From NCBI GenBank assembly GCA_013203245.1, contig JABMOR010000001.1, positions 1 through 18,096 on the forward strand: a stretch of DNA of 18,096 nucleotides. Reading direction: 5' to 3'. Position 1 is the first letter of the stretch, and the number at the start of each line of letters is the position of its first letter. This DNA is from Candidatus Nitrosopumilus sp. (GTDB lineage: Archaea; Thermoproteota; Nitrososphaeria; Nitrososphaerales; Nitrosopumilaceae). The translations under genes were made by a program, and so were the position numbers. Positions 14,250-18,096 of the stretch are shown here, piece after piece. The notes under the pieces are model-generated. The model worked only from the letters and a program-made list of their open reading frames with translations. It searched no databases and was not told where the DNA came from.

Positions 14250-14868
14250 TATTCATTTGATCAAGGTTACCATAAAATTCATCAATAAATGAAGCAAACT
14301 GGAAAATAGGAACTATTGGTACATTTTCAATAAAGTTAATTTTATCTTGATACAGTGTTACAATTACGGGCACCGCAGTTGCACCAGGAGTTTTTGCAAC
14401 ATATTGTTTTGTTCTTTCTATCTGTTTTTTAACAGTAGTTGATAGTGCAGATGCACTGTAACGCTTCCAGTGTTTACAGTCAATTAAAATTGCAATACCA
14501 AGTCTAATTCCAACAACATCGATTTCCATCCGAGGTTTCGTTAACATCAGATTTTTCATTACTGCAAAATTTTTTTCAGACAACATCGCGGCAGTTAAAC
14601 CTTCAAAATCCCTCCAATTTAACACGACAGAGATTTCATCTATAGGGCAACCTTTTTCAAGTAATGATATTGCAATTTTTAATTTATCGCCATCTTCAAA
14701 ATAATATGAATTTTCTTGCTTTAATCCAATATCATTTTTAATAAATTCATCTAAAATTATTTTAGAATCAGTAGAATTTATTTTTGTAACAGCAGAGAAG
14801 TCTTGAACAGAAATACCACCTGTGATTATTCCATGCAATCCATTTATCATTTTAGGATGAATTTCCAA
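14233..14868 (-). CDS. PD-(D/E)xK nuclease-like protein with N-terminal winged-helix-like region
   Basis: A 211-residue protein. The first ~100 residues look like a small helical, winged-helix-like domain. From about residue 100 comes a restriction-endonuclease-like core: E98 or E115, then MEIDVVG (D117), ILIDCKHW (D130-x-K132), then a helix with Q149 (KKQIERTKQY) and a strand VPVIVTLY. This is the E...D...(D/E)xK order of archaeal Holliday-junction-resolvase/Mrr-like nucleases. It has no methyltransferase neighbour, so a restriction system is not indicated; DNA repair is more likely (inference). The start is TTG at 14868, with an excellent TATA box TATATTT 24-30 bases upstream. The 3' end overlaps the DUF2070 gene. 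Confidence 0.7.
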   Translation of the reverse strand: MEIHPKMINGLHGIITGGISVQDFSAVTKINSTDSKIILDEFIKNDIGLKQENSYYFEDGDKLKIAISLLEKGCPIDEISVVLNWRDFEGLTAAMLSEKNFAVMKNLMLTKPRMEIDVVGIRLGIAILIDCKHWKRYSASALSTTVKKQIERTKQYVAKTPGATAVPVIVTLYQDKINFIENVPIVPIFQFASFIDEFYGNLDQMNTIGTD

Positions 14869-14891
14869 TTATAGTTTTTGAATCACATTAG

Positions 14892-14898
14892 AAATATA
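14892..14898 (-). promoter_or_regulatory. TATA box for the nuclease-like gene
   Basis: TATATTT on the minus strand, 24-30 bases before the TTG start at 14868. This is one of the clearest boxes in the window and it fixes the TTG as the likely start of a leaderless mRNA. Confidence 0.5.
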
Positions 14899-14961
14899 GG
14901 TTTTAGGAGCTATTAACATCAGGGTATTATGATATAGGTTTTAGTACGTGGTTTTAAAAGA

Positions 14962-17421
14962 ATGAATATGAAAAAATTGCTAGTTGTCATACTAGCTTTT
15001 TCAGTAACATCAATATTTTATGATGAATCATTTGCAGAAAAAAATACATTTTTTGATTCAGTGAAATTTATTCAATATTTGGATGAAAATACAGCATTAG
15101 AAGAAGTAAGAAATGGTAATCTAGACATATACTATTACACGATATCTCCAGACAGGTTAGATAGTAATCAAGATAGAGATGGATTACAAGTGTTTGATTC
15201 CACAGGAGGCTCATATAGTATTCTAGTAAACCCTGCTGAATCTGAGAAATTCAATCCGTTTTCAAGCAAAGACATCAGATTTGCTTTGAATTATCTAGTA
15301 GATAGAAAATTAATCGTAAATGAATTGATGGGTGGCTATGGCTCACCAATTATTTCATACTATAGTCCATCAGATCCTGAATATCTTACAGTTATTGAGC
15401 AATTAGAGAGGTATAATTTCAAATACAATCCATCGCTTGCAAATGAAATCATCTCAAAAGTGCTAGATGAAGAAGGGGCAATCAAAATCAATGGGAAATG
15501 GGAAATAAATGAAAGTCCAATTGAAATTACAATTTTTATCAGAAGTGATGATCCAGTGAGGAAATCTATTGGAGAAATATTATCAGTGGAATTAGAAAAA
15601 ACAGGGTTTACAGTTAAGAAAGAATTTGGAGATTTGAATAAAGCATTCGTGATAGTTTACGGTTCAAACCCTTCAGATGTAAAATGGAATCTCTACACAG
15701 AAGGATGGGGACGTTCAGCATTTGTAAGATATGATTCAGTAGGGTTAGGACAAATGTATTCTCCATGGTTTTCAAATATGCCAGGATTCAATGATCCATC
15801 ATATTGGAATTATGAAAATGAAAAATTGGATTCACTAACTCAAAAAATATACACTGGAGATTTTGAGACATCTGAACAGAGGACTGAATTGATACAAAAT
15901 GCAGTGGTGGAAGGAATAAATGAATCAGTGAGAATTTTTTTAGCAAGTAAAATAGATCAATATGTTGCAAATGAAAAAATCAGCGGCATAGTAAATGATT
16001 TTGGTGCAGGAGTTCCAAGTAGATTTACACCAATCAATGCAAAAAGTGACAATGATGAATTAGTAATTGGGGTCAAGCAAATCTATCAAGGAGCATGGAA
16101 TCCAGTTATGGGTTTAACAGATAGTTATAGTAGACATATTTGGGGAATCATTTCAGATCCTGCAACATTCAAACATCCATTCACCGGAGAAACATTTCCA
16201 GTAAGAGCAACATGGAAAGTAGAAAACGAAGGGCCAAATGCCAAAATCAACATCCCTCAAGAATCAATAATGTGGAGCCCAACATTACAAAAATGGAAAA
16301 ATGTTGAAGCAAATTCACAGTCTACAAGTAAGGTAACGTTTGATTTTAAATTTAGCAAGTGGCATAATGGTAAAAAAATGGATATGAATGATATTATGCA
16401 TTCATTATATTTCACAGTAGAGTGGGGAACTCAAACAGATGAAAACGATAAAACGTTTGATACCGAATTTACTCCAAGAGCTGCACAAAGCATACAATCA
16501 ATCAAAGGAATAAACCTGATGGATGAAGATACAATTGAAGTTTATGTAGATTATTGGCATTTTGATGAAGGAGAAATAGCAGAATGGGCAGTATTATGGA
16601 ATACAGTCCCATGGGAAATTACTGCAGCGATGGAAAAGGCAGTAACTGATGGAAAAGTGTCATTTTCAAGATCAGGTGCTACAAGTAAAAATGTAAACTG
16701 GTTATCATTAATTGTTCCAAATGACGCAAATATCATCAAAGAATATTTGGAGAAATTTAAAGAAACAAATTACATTCCACAATCACTAATGGAAAATAAT
16801 GAAAGTTTAGAATATTATCAAAATAGATATGATTCCTCAATTAATTGGATTCAGACTAACCATCATGCTGTAATAAGCAATGGTCCATTTTATTTAGACT
16901 CATATTCTCCTGAATCAAGAACTATCAAAGTAACGGCATTTGATGATGATTCGTATCCATTCAAAAAAGGAGAATGGTCTAAATTTGAAAAAGCAGAATT
17001 TCCATCAATTAAAAAAATAGACATTAGAAAAGTAATTCAAAAAGGAGAACAAATAGACATCGTGATTGAAACTAAAAATTCAGATTCAATATTATATTTC
17101 TTGGCAAACAGTAGAGGTGAAAATATTATTTCAGAAACACAATCAATTAAAGATAACAACACAACAATCAAAATATTCCCAGCAGATACGAATAGGTTAG
17201 ACATAGGAGCAAACAATATCAAAATATTTGCAATATCAAATTCAGTATTAAAGCCTGATTTTTATGAATCAAGTTTCATTGTAATCGATAGTAAAACAGA
17301 TTTGCCAATAACGACCAATGAAAATATAGAATTTTCTAAAAAAGAATCAGAGTATGGGTTATGGATTATACCAATAATTGCATTTATCGTAATTTTGATA
17401 TATCTAAAGAAACGGAATTAG
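14962..17421 (+). CDS. Membrane-anchored family 5 solute-binding protein with apparently swapped halves
   Basis: An 819-residue extracellular protein related to peptide/nickel-type ABC substrate-binding proteins (SBP_bac_5). A signal peptide (MKKLLVVILAFSVTSIF) and a C-terminal anchor (about 798-816, followed by KKRN) hold it on the outer face of the membrane. Residues 30-355 resemble the later part of the fold: EVRNGNLDIYYY, the KDIRFALNYLVDR block (103-115) and the ANEIISKVL repeat. Residues 365-665 resemble the earlier part: DELVIGVKQ, the KWHNGKKMDMNDIMHSLYF block (466-484) and SNGPFYLDSYSPE (639-651). In ordinary members the HNG/HDG block comes before the IRxALNxxxDR block, so the order is reversed. 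About 130 residues after 665 form a beta domain before the anchor. No permease or ATPase gene is adjacent. A GATATAG box lies at 14931-14937. Confidence 0.8.
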   Translation: MNMKKLLVVILAFSVTSIFYDESFAEKNTFFDSVKFIQYLDENTALEEVRNGNLDIYYYTISPDRLDSNQDRDGLQVFDSTGGSYSILVNPAESEKFNPFSSKDIRFALNYLVDRKLIVNELMGGYGSPIISYYSPSDPEYLTVIEQLERYNFKYNPSLANEIISKVLDEEGAIKINGKWEINESPIEITIFIRSDDPVRKSIGEILSVELEKTGFTVKKEFGDLNKAFVIVYGSNPSDVKWNLYTEGWGRSAFVRYDSVGLGQMYSPWFSNMPGFNDPSYWNYENEKLDSLTQKIYTGDFETSEQRTELIQNAVVEGINESVRIFLASKIDQYVANEKISGIVNDFGAGVPSRFTPINAKSDNDELVIGVKQIYQGAWNPVMGLTDSYSRHIWGIISDPATFKHPFTGETFPVRATWKVENEGPNAKINIPQESIMWSPTLQKWKNVEANSQSTSKVTFDFKFSKWHNGKKMDMNDIMHSLYFTVEWGTQTDENDKTFDTEFTPRAAQSIQSIKGINLMDEDTIEVYVDYWHFDEGEIAEWAVLWNTVPWEITAAMEKAVTDGKVSFSRSGATSKNVNWLSLIVPNDANIIKEYLEKFKETNYIPQSLMENNESLEYYQNRYDSSINWIQTNHHAVISNGPFYLDSYSPESRTIKVTAFDDDSYPFKKGEWSKFEKAEFPSIKKIDIRKVIQKGEQIDIVIETKNSDSILYFLANSRGENIISETQSIKDNNTTIKIFPADTNRLDIGANNIKIFAISNSVLKPDFYESSFIVIDSKTDLPITTNENIEFSKKESEYGLWIIPIIAFIVILIYLKKRN

Positions 17422-17909
17422 ATCAACCCATAATCTTTTAAAATTAATTGAATTTGGGATTCATTCTCAAGTTTAGAATATTCTTCTAAGAGATTCTGGT
17501 TAAGTTCATAGAAAGTATGACCCCACTTGAATTTGTCAAGCAATTCCAAGGCTTGTTCTTTAGAACCTAAAATGAATAGAGATGCAGCCAATGCTTCAAC
17601 AGTTGTCAATTTATTTAATTTTGAATAATTTACAGGATTACCCGCAAGTAAAGGAGGAAGTTTTCTTTTGATTCCTGCAAATTTTTTAGAAAATGCCTGA
17701 TCTACGAGATTCCATGAACAATCAATTCCAATAATAGTACGAATAATTGATTTATCTTTAGGAAGTAAAGTTTTTTCAGAGAAAGGATCCAAGACCAACC
17801 CTTTAGAACCAATTTTTTTGATGTTCTGTGCAAGACCGAATTTTACCATTTTTGCAGCTGTACATTTTTTGGGATCATCTTGATAAAACATTAAAACTTG
17901 TAATTTCAC
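17418..17909 (-). CDS. tsr3: Tsr3, 16S rRNA aminocarboxypropyltransferase
   Basis: A 163-residue SPOUT-like enzyme that moves the 3-amino-3-carboxypropyl group of SAM to a pseudouridine-derived base in the decoding region of small-subunit rRNA (shown for yeast and archaeal Tsr3; formerly DUF367). Family marks: DDPKKCTAAKM (11-21), IGIDCSW (60-66), RKLPPLLAGNPVNY (82-95), TTVEALAASL (102-111) and FKWGHTFYELN (127-137). Length is normal. The start is GTG at 17909, 34 bases after the stop of the upstream gene on the same strand. Its stop overlaps the 3' end of the convergent binding-protein gene by four bases. It is a ribosome-biogenesis housekeeping gene. Confidence 0.93.
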   Translation of the reverse strand: MKLQVLMFYQDDPKKCTAAKMVKFGLAQNIKKIGSKGLVLDPFSEKTLLPKDKSIIRTIIGIDCSWNLVDQAFSKKFAGIKRKLPPLLAGNPVNYSKLNKLTTVEALAASLFILGSKEQALELLDKFKWGHTFYELNQNLLEEYSKLENESQIQLILKDYGLI

Positions 17910-17943
17910 GCTAATCGAGAATGAAATTGAGAGTATTTTGAAT

Positions 17944-18096
17944 TTACTCTAATGTTTTGTAAGTAACTTTATAGTAAAATCGTGAAACTTGATCATCTTT
18001 AATGACCTCAACATTCCAATCAGTATCAGGCAAGAATGTAGTTGAAGATTCTGGCAATATGCTGAATTTTTCTAATCGTCCATCAGGACCACTATA
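17944..18096 (-). CDS. Unidentified protein, C-terminal fragment (cut by window edge)
   Basis: A minus-strand frame stays open from the window end to a TAA at 17946-17944, giving the last 50 residues of a longer protein. The piece is mixed beta-like sequence (FSILPESSTTFLPDTDWNVE, then VSRFYYKVTYKTLE) with no Cys, membrane span or recognised motif. It lies 34 bases upstream of tsr3 on the same strand and may share its transcript. Nothing more can be said without the missing part. Confidence 0.55.
   Translation of the reverse strand, partial: YSGPDGRLEKFSILPESSTTFLPDTDWNVEVIKDDQVSRFYYKVTYKTLE

Noticed and set aside
14233..14868. Part of a restriction-modification system
   Set aside because: No DNA methyltransferase or specificity gene is nearby; the class I methyltransferase at 4817-5446 is distant and lacks DNA-methylase catalytic motifs such as DPPY.
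1..18096. CRISPR array, insertion sequence, prophage or tRNA genes
   Set aside because: No regularly spaced repeats, transposase or integrase motifs, terminal inverted repeats or tRNA T-arm signature were seen on reading. This was not checked by computation.

Overview
The window reads as the chromosome of an AT-rich marine-type ammonia-oxidising archaeon (Nitrososphaerota, most like Nitrosopumilus). The gene content is plainly archaeal: transcription factor B, aIF1/SUI1, Sec61-beta, Tsr3, an archaeal-type RNase P RNA, a geranylgeranyl-reductase-type flavoprotein and the coenzyme F420 genes cofD and cofC. Many genes start with TTG or GTG and have a TATA-like box about 25-30 bases upstream and no Shine-Dalgarno sequence, as expected of leaderless archaeal transcripts. 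The lineage call is inference from gene content and composition.

Layout. 1-194 is the 3' end of an unidentified gene. 241-1455 (+) is a GGR-family FAD oxidoreductase. It converges on 1456-4428 (-), a very large secreted protein with three related beta-sandwich modules separated by helical regions. 4491-4706 (-) is a small multi-CxxC zinc protein, divergent from a SAM methyltransferase (4817-5446, +). 5478-5761 (+) is an RNase P RNA gene, supported by P1, P2, P3 and P4 pairings. 5818-6447 is a small-gene region on the minus strand: a 67-aa Cys/His protein, an upstream 14-codon ORF (CxxCxxHxxxC) with an excellent TATA box, and a 47-aa ribbon-helix-helix regulator with an inverted repeat upstream. 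6519-7886 (-) encodes a signal-peptide and single-TM protein whose tail carries four CxC pairs.

7990-9550 (+) is the cofD-cofC operon (F420 synthesis), followed by a TFB gene (9652-10572, +). The minus-strand aIF1 and CPBP protease genes (11865 to 10561) converge on TFB with a 12-base overlap. Then come, on the plus strand, a p27/Sjogren-autoantigen zinc-ribbon protein, the short sec61-beta gene (12329-12493) and a DUF2070 membrane protein. DUF2070 overlaps the 3' end of a PD-(D/E)xK nuclease-like gene on the minus strand.

14962-17421 (+) encodes a membrane-anchored solute-binding protein of family 5 in which the two halves of the fold appear to be in swapped order, an apparent circular permutation. 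The window ends with tsr3 (-) and the 3' end of an unidentified minus-strand gene.

Most of the window is ordinary core archaeal chromosome: there is no CRISPR array, insertion sequence, tRNA or prophage signal. The points most worth a second look are the permuted binding protein, the Cys-rich CxC tail, the 14-residue cysteine peptide, the ribbon-helix-helix gene with its candidate operator, and the repeated modules of the 990-aa secreted protein.
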